NCBI GenBank assembly: GCA_023375675.1
Contig: JALQBC010000019.1
Location: 716,188 to 780,187, forward strand
DNA from: Cytospora piceicola
Lineage: Eukaryota; Ascomycota; Sordariomycetes; Diaporthales; Cytosporaceae
Direction: 5' to 3'
DNA: 64,000 nucleotides
The position numbers and the translations under genes are program-made. The notes under the pieces were generated by a model. It had not been told where the DNA came from. It made no database searches and worked only from the letters and a program-made list of their open reading frames with translations. Of the stretch, positions 44,346 to 57,900 are shown piece by piece; the stretch's first letter is position 1; the number at the start of each line of letters is the position of its first letter.

Positions 44346-45040
44346 CTAGTAGGAAAGGGTTAGGATTAGAGATATTTTAGTGAAATCTATCTGGGTGATA
44401 TGTATGACCGAGATCCGGAAGGCTAATTTAGGCTATAGTAAAAATACTAGTAATATAGGCTAGAATTTTAGCTATTATATAAGCCTAATTACAGGGAATT
44501 ATAATAAGCCTAAAGCAAGTAATTAACACTATAATAAAAGATTTAAAGGTGAATATTTTTCATACTTAGATTTATTAGATAAATCTATCTGGGTAATATA
44601 TTTAACCGAGATCCAGAAGGCCTATTTAGGCTATAGTAAAAATACTAGTAATATAGGCTAGAATTTTAGCTATTATATAAGCCTAATTACAGCGAATTAT
44701 AACAAGCCTAAAGCGAGTAATTAACACTATAATAAAAGATCTAAAGGTGAATATTTTTTATACCTAGATTTATTAGATAAATCTATCTGGGTAATATATT
44801 TGACCGAGATCTAGAAGGCTTATTTAGGCTATAGTAAAAATACTAGTAATATAGGCTAGAATTTTAGCTATTATATAAGCCTAATTACAGCGAATTATAA
44901 CAAGCCTAAAGCAAGTAATTAACACTATAATAAAAGATTTAAAGGTAAATATTATTTATACTTAAATTTATTATATAAATCTATTTAAATAATATATATA
45001 ATTAAGATTTAAAAGGCTTATTTAAGCTATAATAACTACT
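44346..45040. repeat. 198 bp tandem array, three full copies and a decayed fourth
   Basis: CTGGGT(G/A)ATAT recurs at 44391, 44589 and 44787, and in altered form at 44985, an exact 198 bp step. Units contain GGCTATAGTAAAAATACTAG and ATAGGCTAGAATTTTAGC. Confidence 0.88.
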
Positions 45041-45720
45041 ATTTAAAGTTATAACTATATTATTATATTATTATATTTATTTATTTAAAGTTAAAGATTT
45101 ATTAGTTAGTTTATTTATTATTATTAAACTAATAATTAAAATATATTATATTAAATTAAATACCTTTTATAATTAGTTAAAGCTTAACCGATTAATAAAA
45201 TATATAGTTAAATAGTATAATAGTTTAAATATTAAAAACGTTATAAATATAAATAGTTAAGGATTTAAGTAATTAAAATAATAATTAAAAGTTATTATTT
45301 TAAATTAAATATTTATTATAATCGGTTTAAGTTAAACTAATTTTAAAAAGCTATAATTAAGTTATATAGTTATTAAGATATAAAGAACGTTATAAATTTA
45401 AATAACTAAATAGTTAAAGATTTAAATAATTAAAGTAATAGTTAAAATATATTATTTCGAATTTAATACTTATTAAAATCGGTTTAAGCTAAACCGATTA
45501 AAAACAGCTATAGTTAAGCTATATAGTAATTAATATATTAAGAGTATTATAAATTTAAGTAGTTAAGGATTTTAATAATTAATTTAATAGTTAAAATATA
45601 TTATTTCGAATTTAATACTTATTAAAATTAGTTTAAGCTAAACTAATTAAAAGAAAATATAATTAAGTTATATAGTATAATTAGTTTAAAAAATAACCGA
45701 TTAAAGTACTTTTCTTATAA
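45041..45720. repeat. Degenerate tandem array, about 150-157 bp period
   Basis: Block ATCGGTTTAAG at about 45321 recurs at about 45478 and, mutated, at about 45627, each followed by an AGCTATA(A/G)TTAAG(T/C)TATATAG segment. Confidence 0.6.
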
Positions 45721-45869
45721 TAAACTTTTAACTTTACTATTATATATCTTTATTAATAATATAAATATAAGCTAAATTTAATATAAATATATATACTATA
45801 TTATAAAAATTAACTTTATTTTTTTAGTTTTATATTAAAAAATTATTTAATGTTATTAATAAAAAAGGT

Positions 45870-47190
45870 TTAAAATTAAAGAATTTTTAGTTAAATTATT
45901 TTAATTAAATATTTAACTTAAATATAAACTTATTTATTAGATTTTTTTAAACTTAAATTTTAATACCTTTCTATTATTTAAATATATTAAAATTAATCTA
46001 ATAAGCTTTATAAATACTAATTTATATTAAAATATAATAAAAAAAGCTTTAAGTATATTAAGTAAAAGTTTAAAGTAAGTATACTTTTAAAGTTTAAAAT
46101 AAGTATACTTATATTAATTTAAATTAAATATTTAATTTAAATATAAACTTATTTATTAAATTTTTTTAAACTTAAATTTTAATACTTTCTTAATACTTTT
46201 ATATTTTAAAATTAATTTAATAAGCTTTATAAATATTAATCTATATTAAAATATAGAAAAAAAAGCTTTAAGTATATTAAATAAAAGTTTAAAATAAGTA
46301 TACTTTTAAAGTTTAAAGTAAGTATACTTATACTAATTTAAGTTAAATATTTAACTTAAATATAAACTTATTTATTAGATTTTTTTAAACTTAAATTATA
46401 ATATTTTCTTATTATTTAAACGTATTAGAATTAATTTAATAAGCTTTATAAATATTAATTTATAATAAAATATAATAAAAAAGGCTTTAAATATACTAAG
46501 TAAAAGTTTAAAGTAAGTATACTTTTAAAGTTTAAAGTAAATATACTTATATTAATTTAAGTTAAATATTTAACTTAAATATAAACTTATTTATTAGATT
46601 TTTTTAAACTTAAATTTTAATACTTTTTTATTACTTAAATATATTAGAATTAATTTAATAAGCTTTATAAATATTAATTTATATTAAAATATAATAAGAA
46701 AGGCTTTAAGTATATTAAGTAAAAGTTTAAAGTAAATATACTTTTAAAGTTTAAAGTAAGTATATTTATATTAATTTAAGTTAAATATTTAACTTAAATA
46801 TAAACTTATTTATTAGATTTTTTTAAATTTATATTTTAATACTTTTCCGGTACTTTTACACTTTAAAATTAATTTAATAGCTTATATAAATATTAATTTA
46901 CATTAAAATATAAAAGGAAAAGCTTTAAGTATATTAAGTAAAAGTTTAAAGTAAGTATACTTTTAAAGTTTAAAGTAAGTATACTTTTATAATTTAAAGT
47001 AAATATACTTTTAAAGTTTAAAGTAAATATACTTATACTAATTTAAGTTAAATATTTAACTTAAATATAAACTTATTTATTAAATTTTTTTAAACTTAAA
47101 TTTTAATACTTTCTTATTACTTTAATATATTAAAATTAATTTAATAAGCTTTATAAATACTAATCTATATTAAAATATAATAAGTAGGTA
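45870..47190. repeat. 219 bp tandem array, first block (six copies)
   Basis: The marker TTTTTTTAAAC/ATTT starts at 45942, 46161, 46380, 46599 and 46818 (step exactly 219) and again at 47085 after an extra 48 bp insertion made of repeated AGTATACTTTTAAAG words. Each unit ends with AAGTAAGTATACTTTTAAAG. Confidence 0.88.
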
Positions 47191-48040
47191 GTTAAAGCTT
47201 TTAAAGAATTAATATCCTTATACTTATTTAAATATTATATATACTTTAACTATAAAATCGATTTCTTTTTATTAAACTATCGTTAATATATATATATTAA
47301 AAGATAAGTTTAGTATATATAAGTCGATTTTTTCGATTACTTATATAAATAAATTTATCGGCTTATATAAATATATATTAAAGCTTACTATAATATACTA
47401 TAAAGTAAACTTATATTAAAAAAACTATAAAAAGGTATATTAAAATAGCTTTTTTAAATAATAATATATAATTTTAAACAGTTTAATAAAAGGTTTAATA
47501 TTTATATTATAAAAAGTTTAATACTTATATTATAAAAGGTTTAAAAACTTAATACTAATTAATAGTAAGTATTTAATAATAGTTAACGTTACTTATAATA
47601 CTACTTTTAATAAACTTATAATAAATTTAATAATAGTTAGTATTACTTATAATATTACTTTTAATAAAATAATATAGCTTATAATAAATTTAATAATAGT
47701 TAATACCTTTTATAATAGTACTTTTAATAGCTTTAGCCTTATTAATTAAAAAGTATTACTTTTATTTAACGTTATTTTTAAATAGCTTTTTATTTAAATT
47801 ATATATATTATTTAAATATAAACTATATAGATTTTTTTAAAATATAAACGGTATATATATACCGGGAAATAAGTTTAATATATATAAGTTAATTTTTTTA
47901 ATTATTTATATAAATAAATTTATTAGCTTATATAAATATATACTAAAGCTTACTATAATATACTATAAAGTAAACTTATATCGGAAAAACTATAAGAAAG
48001 TATATTAAAATAATCTTTTTAAATAATAATATTACTAGTA
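47183..48040. repeat. Unique-looking spacer, duplicated at 48872-49690
   Basis: About 850 bp following the 219 bp array. The same order of words (..GTAGGTA.., TATATATACTTTAACTATAAAAT, ..AAGTCGATTTTTTCGATTAC..) recurs about 1,690 bp further on, so array and spacer together form a higher-order unit. Contains short runs repeating AATAGTTA and TTATAATACTACTTTTAATA. Confidence 0.7.
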
Positions 48041-48870
48041 AAATAGGGTTAAGATTAAAGAATTTTTAGTTAAATTATTTTAGTTAAATATTTAACTTAA
48101 ATGTAGGCTTATTTATTAAATTTTTTTAAACCTAAATTTTAATACCTTCCCGGTACTTTTATATAGTAGAATTAATTTAATAGGCTTTATAAATATTAAT
48201 CTACGTTAAAATATAGTAAAAGAAGCTTTAAGTATACTAGGTAAAAGTTTAAAGTAAGTATACTTTTAAAGTTTAAAGTAAGTATACTTATATTAATTTA
48301 AGTTAAATATTTAACTTAAATATAGACTTATCTGTTAGATTTTTTTAAACTTAAATTTTAATACCTTTTTAGCACTTTTACGCCTTAAAATTAATTTAAT
48401 AAGCTTTATAAATGTTAATTTACGTTAGAATATAGTAGGAAAGGCCTTAAGTATACTAGATAAAAGTTTAAGGTAAGTATACTTTTAAAATCTAAAGTAA
48501 GTATATTTATATTAATCTAAGTTAAATATTTAACTTAAATATAAACCTATCTGTTAGATTTTTTTAAACTTAAATTTTAATACTTTTTCGGTACTTTTAT
48601 ATATTAAAATTAATTTAGTAAGCTTTATAAATACTAATCTACGTTAAAATATAATAAAAGGGGCTTTAAGTATACTAAGTAAAAGTTTAAAGTAAGGATA
48701 CTTTTAAAGTTTAAAGTAAGTATACTTATATTAATTTAAGTTAAATATTTAACTTAAATATAAACTTATTTATTAGATTTTTTTAAACTTAAATTTTAAT
48801 ACCTTCTTAGTACTTTTACGCTTTAGAATTAATTTAATAAGCTTTATAAATACTAATCTACGCTAAAATA
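48041..48870. repeat. 219 bp tandem array, second block (four copies)
   Basis: Marker TTTTTTTAAAC at 48121, 48340, 48559 and 48778, again exactly 219 bp apart. This block keeps more C and G than the first one. Confidence 0.88.
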
Positions 48871-48871
48871 T

Positions 48872-49690
48872 AGTAGGTAAGCAGTTAAGGCTTTTAAGGA
48901 ATTAATATCTTTACGTCTATTTAAGTATTATATATACTTTAACTATAAAATTAATTTATTTTTACTAAACTATTATTAATATATACGTACCGAGAGATAC
49001 ATTTAGTATATATAAGTCGATTTTTTCGATTACTTATATAAATAAATTTATTAGCCTATATAAACGTATATTAAAGCCTACTATAGTATATTATAAGGTA
49101 AACTTATATCGGAAAAACTATAAAAAAGTATATTAAAATAGTCTTTTTAAATAATAGTACGTAATTTTAAGTAGTTTAATAAAAGGTTTAACACTTATAC
49201 TATAAAGGGTTTAACACTTATACTATAAGGAGTTTAAAAACCTAATATTAATTAATAGTAGGTATTTAGTAGTAATTAACGCTGTTTATAATACTACTTT
49301 TAATAGACCTATAATAGATTTAATAGTAGTTAATACTACTTATAATACTACTTTTAATAGAATAATATAGCTTATAATAAATTTAGTAATAGTTAATATA
49401 CTTTATAATACTACTTCTACTAGCCTTAGCTTTACTAATTAAAAGGCGTTATCTTTATTTAACGTCGTTTTTAAGTAACCTTTTATTTAAGTTATATATA
49501 TTACTTAAATACAGATTATATAGATTTCTCCGAAGTATAGCCGGTATATATATACTAAGAAATAAGTTTAGTATATATAAGTTAATTTTTTCGATTACCT
49601 ATATAAATAAATTTATCGGCCTATATAAACATATATTAAAGCTTATTATAATATATTATAAGGTAAATGTTATTATAGTATTAGTATTAG
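48872..49690. repeat. Second copy of the spacer of the higher-order repeat
   Basis: Parallels 47183-48040 and is less RIP-mutated than it (e.g. CCGAGAGATAC here). Confidence 0.65.
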
Positions 49691-49708
49691 GTTTAAGGAT
49701 TTAAGTAG

Positions 49709-49975
49709 AAAACTTTATATAGATTAAATCTACCGACTCTATTAAAACTTTATATAGATTAAATTTACCGACTTTATTAAAACTTTATATAAATTAAATT
49801 TACCGACTCTATTAAAACTTTATATAAATTAAATTTATCGACTCTGTTAAAACTTTATATAGATTAAATTTACTAACTTTACTAAAACTTTATATAGATT
49901 AAATCTACCGACTTTATTAAAACTTTATATAAATTAAATCTACCGACTTTATTAAAATCTGTATTTATTTAAATT
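49709..49975. repeat. 35 bp tandem repeat, about seven copies
   Basis: Unit TACCGACTCTATTAAAACTT followed by TATATAGATTAAATC; starts at 49731 and 49766 show the 35 bp step. Copies vary at C/T and G/A positions. Confidence 0.85.
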
Positions 49976-51359
49976 AAAACTTTAAATATTTTTACTTTTA
50001 ATTTAAGTAGAAAACACCTTAAATATATTTTATATAACTTATTCTTATTTCTATATATAGTATTATATTAATATTATTTAGTATAACTATATATAAAAGC
50101 CTGTTAAAGCTTAATTACGATTACTACTTATTAATAAGTATTTTTAGTTTAAATTAAAGCTTTTTCCGATTTATATAGCCGAACTTATATAAATCCTGTT
50201 TATATTCGGTTAACAGAATATAACCTATATAAAATATAAATTAATTCTGTTTACTTAATAAGATATTTAACTTATCTGTTTTTATTAAAAGCTTTTATAT
50301 TTATAAGCTACTAGCTTTATAAGCTATTATATTATTTAAAATAAATAGGTTAAAAAGAGTAGTATTATTATTAAGGTTTTATTTAGTTAGATATAGTATA
50401 CTAGCTAATTAACTACTTTATAATATACCGGCTATAAAAATAATCCTATCTTTATACTCTTATTCTAATTCTGTTTAAGTAAAGTTCGCCTTATTAAACT
50501 TCTCTTATTAGGCTAACTTAACTATATTAGTTATAATCTTTTTAAAACGGCGTTTAAAAACTATAGCTTAAAAAGGGTAAGTAAAGGTTTAAGCTAAGTT
50601 ATTTATATAGACAGAAACTAAGCTGTTCTGTTTAGCCTTTTATAAATTAGTATTGTTTACTTAGTCTTTTTTATTCTCTTTATTATTTTTTAATATAGGC
50701 GTTTTAACGTAGGTACTTATACCGCGGTAACGTAGCTTTAAAAAGGGCAGGATTTTGTAGTTGTCGATAACGTAAGGATATTTAATAAAGTTATAATTTT
50801 AAAAAGTACGGCGTTTAAAAATAAGACGTTTTTAAGTAAAAATAATATTTAATATATAATTAGCTATATTTTATATATAAAGTTTAATTAATATATTATC
50901 TTTAACGTTATAGATATTATTATTAAGAAAACTTTCGGCTAAGCTAACGATATTAATCGCGTTAGCTAAAGTAATAACCGCGACTTCGTTATTAATATTT
51001 ATATCGTTTAAGTTATTAAAGGCGCAGGCTTTATTTTTAACGTTATAAGCGTTATTATTAGTAGAAAGACTTCGAAATAAATATTAATAAATTATAAACT
51101 TAACTTAAGGTATAAAGTATATATAACTTACTTTTAACGCGTTTAAGTACGTTACCTTTATATTAAAGCTAAAAAGGTATTTTAAAATCGGATTTTATAT
51201 AATAAAGATTATTAGATAGGTATAGAAGAGTTTACTATTTAATTAATAAGTATATAATAACGTAACTTTAAAGCTATAGAAAAAAAGGTATAGGTTTTTA
51301 TATTAGTTAGTTATAAGTAAAAAGGTTAGAAACGTTAAAGGCCGGTTAAAAAGAGGTTT
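49976..51359. other. RIP-mutated subtelomeric DNA, no assignable gene
   Basis: AT-rich, poor in CA/TG, more complex than the arrays to the left and therefore probably derived from coding or transposon sequence. No frame or LTR pair found. Confidence 0.5.
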
Positions 51360-51595
51360 AAGTACTTAGGTAAAGGGTATTATTAGTAACTACCTTAAAT
51401 AAGATATTATCTATTATATTTAAATATTAAAGGTATTAGACTAAGTAGGTAAAGGGTATTACTAGTAGCTATATAAATAAGATATAATCTATTATATTTA
51501 AATATTAAAGGTATTAAACTAGGTAGGTAAAGAGTATTACTAGCAGCTATATAAATAAGATATAGTCTATTATACTTAAAACCTTACTCTGCCTT
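51360..51595. repeat. 78-79 bp tandem repeat, three copies
   Basis: GGTAAAGGGTATTA starts at about 51369, 51448 and 51526 (third copy GGTAAAGAGTATTA), each followed by an AATAAGATAT(A/T)(A/G)TCTATTATA segment. Confidence 0.8.
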
Positions 51596-54500
51596 CCTTT
51601 CGTTTTAAAAGAAAGCCTTTTTTATTATAATTCTTTAAAAGTAATAAACGGCCTAAAACTAATTTACCCCCTTAAGCTAGTTATACGTTCTCTTTTAACT
51701 ATACCGGTATCGTCTTATCTTCTCTTCTTATTTTTACTTATACTTTAATTTAAACTACTATCTATTAACCTATTAATTTATAAAAGTACTTATATAAGCC
51801 TAGTTTTTATATTACCTTATTACTACCTTCTTAGCTATTATCTTATAAAGGCTTTCTATAACGTACTATATATTTAAAACTTTTTTATTTTTAGTTACCT
51901 GTTTTTTAAATAATATATATAAGACTTATTATATTACCTTACCTATAAAGTATTAAGTATCGTTATAGTTAAAACTAATATTAAAGCTAAACTAACTATA
52001 TATAATTCCTTTATCTAATACGTTTATTATATTTATTACGTTTATTACGTCTATTATATTTAATACGTCTAATACGTTAAGTACTTTATAGTAAGTTTTT
52101 TTATCCTTTTACCTACTACTATACTACTTAACTAAAGTATTAAAATCTAAGAGAATCTTTAACTATTTTTACCTTTTTTTACTAACGGCTAATTAAATTA
52201 AAGAAGAATCGTTATAGCTACTACCGGACTTATTTTTTTCGAATAAGGCTATAACGATAGATAGAAAATTATTATTTATAATACGATAAATACTACTAAA
52301 AGATACGTTAAAATCGAAGTATACGGTATAGTATATATAATAATCGACCGTACTTATAAAGCTAACTAGCTAAATATTTAAAGTAGTAGTTTTTATTTTT
52401 ATATAATCGGCTATAGTATACTTTAGATAACCGAGTATATAAACCGATAGATTAACGGTAGAGTTATTATTCTTAATAATAATTTATATACTTCGGTATT
52501 TCCTACTTAAAACCTTATTAAAGGTAATTCTGTTAGTAATACTACTTACTTATATACTATAAATAACTATATTACTATTTAAACCTATTATAATATATTT
52601 TACTTTACTTTAATAATGCTTTTTATAATTATTACTATATATAACCTACTTAACGTACTTAAAGATAAAAGAGAGACGGTATTTATTTTAATAAGGTTAA
52701 TATATAATATATTACTTAACGACCGGGACTTCGAGTATATTATAGAGAGATATAACAGCTTTACCGATACTTATAACGTTTAGGTTAGGAATACAATTTA
52801 TATATTCTTAGCCGTACTTTTTTTTATATAAAAGGCTTAAGTTTATATAGAAAACCGACGACGTTACTACCTTTTATAGGTTCGTAGTTATTAATAAGAA
52901 CTTATTACTACTATAAAAATCCGGCTAAACGTTTTTAAAGCCGACGTTTTTATAATCGAATAAAATAGAAAAGTAAGTTTTATTATTATTATACTCTTAT
53001 ATATACTATCTTTTAACAGCGATAAGCTATAGCTAATATATACTGTATAAAGCTATTAAAGAATAGCTTTTTAAGCTTATAAATATAAAGGTAAAGATTA
53101 ACCTGATCTTTAAAGGCTTCGCTCGATATTAGTTCGAGTAAGTAGTTAAAAAGGCGGTTATAATACTTTATTAGATCGGAAGGTAGTTATATAAAAGCTT
53201 AAAGTATAAGATCCGAGCTCGAGAGTAAATTACTAAATATTACAAATATAGTAGTAATAAAGACAGACTTAAAAATATAACGTGTTACTTTTTTACCTTT
53301 TTACCTTAAAGTATATATTATATTTATACTGTATTTTCGATCCGGTTTACTTTTTAGTATAAAGCTTTTTTAATAGTTATATTTACTACCTTTAAAAATA
53401 AAGTAGTAAATAGCTTAAATATATATCTTTTTTACTTTCCTATTAAGCTTTATCTTTCGGTTTTTTTTTTATTATTTTTATCGTTTATTAATTTAAATAA
53501 GCTAACGATTAAAGTAAAAAGGTATATAAACTATAGCTAAACGACGGTATAACCGGTACGTTAAGTTAGAAGGTTATTAGCGTACGATATTAAAGGTATT
53601 ATATTATATAGTCGGTCCGATAGCAGACCGAATAAAAGTAACGTTTAATAAGACGTTAACGTACGTTAAATTATATACTCGGTTAAAAGTAAACCGAGTA
53701 AGTAAAGTAGTAAAGGTTTAATTAAGGTACGATTTAATTAGCTGTTATTTACTAGAATCGATTTAGGCTAAGTTTAATTTATAAGGTAAAAAAGGTTATT
53801 TAAGTATATATATTAATTAGCTATTATATAATATACTTAGTTTACTTTAAACTAAGTAGTTTAAGCTATAAAGCTATCGTAATATCGAAAGTTATTAATA
53901 TAAGATAGGTATATAAGAATAGCTTACGTAAGTAAGCGGTAAAATCTAACGCTTAGTAAAGCTATAGAATTATTAAGCTATTAAGCTTACTATTAAGAAT
54001 AGGCCTTTTTTTATATTAAATAAATTAATTATTTATTTAAACTTTATAGTAAGTTATCGAATTTATAAACTTTTTACTTAAATTCTAGTAGTAAAAGTAA
54101 TATAACTATATTCGGTACTAAAACAGTTATTTTTTATAATCTTTAATTATAATACTTATAAGTAAACTTTTTAGCTTAACTTAACGATAGCTTCGAAGGT
54201 AAACAGAATAAATATTAACAAATATTACTATAAAAGACTTTAACGTTCTTTTTTAGCTATTTTAGTATTTATAACTAACCTTTAAACGGCGTTCTTATTA
54301 TTACTTAAATCGTATTCTTATTAGCCGGAAGCTAACTAGCTATTAGCTATCGCCTTATAGCGTATATATAGCGTTTTAATACTATATATTCTCTTCTATA
54401 CCGGACCGGCCGTATAATATAATATATTTAATCGTTATATACTTTTTATTAAACCGGCCGTATAAAGTATTATAGCTTTTATATTATATTTCGTATTCGG

Positions 54501-57500
54501 TAAAGACTTTTTCGACTATACGAAGTAATAAGTATACTATATATTTATAATAAAATAAATAAGTTTTCTAATATATTTAAGTCGATTTCGGTTAGTTTTT
54601 TATTTTTCTTTATTATAATAAGGTTTATAATATAGTTTAAACTTAGTTACCGTATAAATCCCGAGTACTACTTACCGCTTAACGGCTTTATAAGGCTATC
54701 GGCGATTATATTCTTTATAAAAAATAGCCTTTTTAACCTAATACTAAATACGTATAGTATATCTTATTTTATCTATTTACCTATAGTATTAACTTATAAA
54801 TTCTTTTATTACTATAATATAGTTACTTACCTTAGCTATTCTAAAGTCGATAAAGCGATATACTTTAAAGCTAAGGTAAAGATATATATTATTAAGCCGA
54901 AATTTATTAATAGTCGTATAGTACTTTAAAAGGTTAATTAAATTAAGTCTTTTTAATATTAAAGGTAATAGTAATAGCTGCTATTTAGATTAGAAACGTT
55001 TAGTATACTATAGTCGGATATTATAAATAAGACAGAAAGGACGTAAAGAACGTAGCCTTAAGTATTAATAAAAGGTATTATATTCTGAATTCTTTTAATA
55101 ACGACTTTATAAAGGTATATAAGTACTTTATTAGCAGACTTTATTAGTTTATATCTCTAATAAGCCGTTTATATCGTTTAAGGCTTTTAAATCCTATATA
55201 TCCTCTTTTTATAGATAGTTACTTTATTCTTTATTAAAAAATACTTTAAAAATAACTATAATTTAAAGAAAAGATCTTTACTTTTTTTTATAATAACTTT
55301 ATTAACTATTAAGATTATACTAAATATATAAAAACAGAAGAGTAATAGGTTAATTAATCTAAATAGTATAGCTTATTTAATAATAAGTCCGGATATACTT
55401 TACTTATACTTATATAATTAGTTAATATCTTTTTTAAAAAGAAGAAGATAAAGACTTATCTTTTCTTTAGTTCGGCCGATAAAAAGCCTTTAGATTTAAA
55501 GGATAACGTCGATTAGCTAACGGAAGTTTTCGATATATTTATTACTATATTTACTATATAACTATAAGGTATTAAAGAGGTCGAATAATAATTATAGTAA
55601 GAACTTATAGTATAATATAAGTTACGATTAATAAAGTATTTATAACGGATATAAAACGGAATACAAGATCTTATTTCGAATTAATAATAACTTTTAGCTA
55701 AAAGTAAGAAATAATAGTAAATACTTAACCGTTAAAGATAAAAAGAAGTATTATAAGTAACTAAAAAGGCTTTTATATATCTAGTATAGTAATTATTAAT
55801 TACGTTTAAGAAATAAAGCGTTTTAACTATAAAAAGCGTTTAACAATAGTATATTAAAAAGCGAGTATTACGGAAGATACTTACTATAAGCCGGTAAACG
55901 GTAGTATTTATAATATTAGGTTAAAGATAAAGAGGTAGCTATAAAGGCTTATTAAAAGGATAACGGCTATTATTCGAGTCTTTTTCGTTAAATATTATAA
56001 AAGAGATAGCTGTAAAGTAAAGGCTAAGCTAGATATTAGTTATTATAAGGTAGATTAAAAGGTATAATAGCCTTTAAAGTAACTTATAAGGTTAGTTATA
56101 TAATAAAGAAAAAAAAAGGAAAAGGGAAGAAGGAGGAGGGGAAAAGAGGACTTAATATTTTAGTTATACGATTAAATAATAGCTTTAATTAAGTATCTAC
56201 CGACGGTTACTATAGTTATACGTTACGATAGGTGTTACTTATATAATATTACTAATAAAAAAAAGTAAGGCGTAAGTTAAGTTTTATTTTATTTAGTTGT
56301 TAAAAAGTAGGTAAGTAAGCTTATCTTTATATTTATAGTTATAAAAAAAAGAAAGGTTTTAAGTAAAAGGCAAGTAGTATAAAGGTTTATAGACTATAAA
56401 AAGACTGTTTTAAATCGGGAAGGTATTAGTTAATATAAAGGTAGTTACTATATTTACCTTCTTTTCCCTTTTAAATATATTATATAATACTTTCGAAAGC
56501 GTTTATAGTTAGCCGCCTTTAATACGATAACTCTTATAAATAGCTTTATCCTAAAAGTTACTTTTTATACTTTATAAGAACTATAGCTTATAATTTAGCT
56601 ATTTCGTATAGATAAGTAGTTTAAACGTAAGCTATAGCTTTTATTTAAACTTATTTATTTATCTTTTATATCTTTATACTTTTAATTACTATTACTACTA
56701 TTATTACCGCCTTTTTTTTTTCTACTTTTATAACCGGGACTATATTATTATTTTTTATTTATAAATTAATCTTTTTATTTTTTTATATTTATTAAATTAA
56801 TTAGCCGTCGAGATATTTAGTTACCAAGTTAAAAGAAAGTAGCTTAAGTACTTTTAAGGTTTATAAGTACTTTTTTACTATATATATATATAAAACTAAC
56901 CTTTATTTACTTAAGCTTTCTTTAAAACTATTATAACCGGTATTTAGCTTCGCTTAGTTTTCTTTATAGTATTAGCTATAAAGTTATTAACCGGTATATA
57001 GTAGAAAAAGGTATAGACTTTTATAATTAAAAACTATAAGATATTATAGCTTATAAGATTAGTAGTAACTAGATCGATTATTATAATAATTATATATAAT
57101 AGAGTTTTAAATAAAAGTAGTATTTAATTAATATAAACTTTATATTAATAAGCCGATATAAGTTACTTTATATAATTATTACTTATATTTTCGTTACTTA
57201 ATATTTAATTAGCTTTCCGGATAATAAGCGGCGAACTTAATTTTTAAAATAATAATAAGCTAATTACTTTTAATATTAAAGCTAATTATACTTAAAGAAA
57301 CGACCGCCGCTGTACCTTTAATAGTTTTAGTTTTTTAAAACGTTTTATCGATATTAAACGCTTTTACCTTACTTAAAACTTATCGAACTTCGAAGCTTAT
57401 TAGCTATCCCGCTATATTCTTAATATTAAAGGCTAAGTAGTATATAATAGCTTTATCGAGTAGGTTTAAGATGCTATTAACTAGCGTATAATTTAAATAA

Positions 57501-57742
57501 GTAATATTAATCTTTAAGACTGTATAGCTTTTAAAGAACGTATTTATAAAGGTGTTAATAAGATTACTAAAGATATTTAAAAGTAGAAAAGGCGTTACTA
57601 ATTATTTTAAGGGTTTTTTAGTAGTAATAACTATAATAAAAAGGGGGGAAAGGACTTTTTAAAGTTTTAGTTTTAGTTATTATAATCGCTTTATATTTAA
57701 TATAGATATATTATACGTTATTTTATAACTTAACTAAACTTA
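51596..57742. other. RIP-mutated subtelomeric DNA
   Basis: Contains the frame remnant at 52620-52990 but otherwise no gene, LTR pair or array that I could define. Local purine-rich (AAAAAAAGGAAAAGGG near 56107) and pyrimidine-rich runs occur. Confidence 0.45.
52620..52990 (+). pseudogene. RIP-killed reading frame, unrecognised
   Basis: One plus-strand frame stays coherent here and is broken only by TAA/TAG codons at positions where CAA, CAG or TGG could have mutated. Short stretches such as NDRDFEYIIERYNSFTDTYN and VRNTIYIFLAVLF look protein-like, with Tyr and Ile in excess as expected if His and Thr/Val codons drifted. I cannot assign a family. It may be part of a transposon or a subtelomeric gene. 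Confidence 0.35.
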
Positions 57743-57900
57743 ATACCTTTTATAAAGAAGGTTGTTATTTATATTACCTATCTTTAATTTTAATTAGCTT
57801 TAGATTATAATTATATTAATTCGCTATAGTACTTATTTCGTAGGTTTAATTAACTGCTAGAGTTAGTAATTTTAGCTATTCTTAAGCTATATATACTACC
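57743..57900 (+). repeat. Diverged copy of repeat family R in the subtelomere
   Basis: TAAAGAAGGTTGTTATTT, then TTTAATTTTAATTAGCTTTA and ATTATAATTATATTAATTCG follow the R-family head and early-middle in order, with the GTATACAGAA segment shortened. It links the distal arm to the block at 1827-29389. Confidence 0.55.

Noticed and set aside
49709..49975. CRISPR-like array
   Set aside because: The 35 bp units are directly adjacent with no spacers, and the organism is a fungus.
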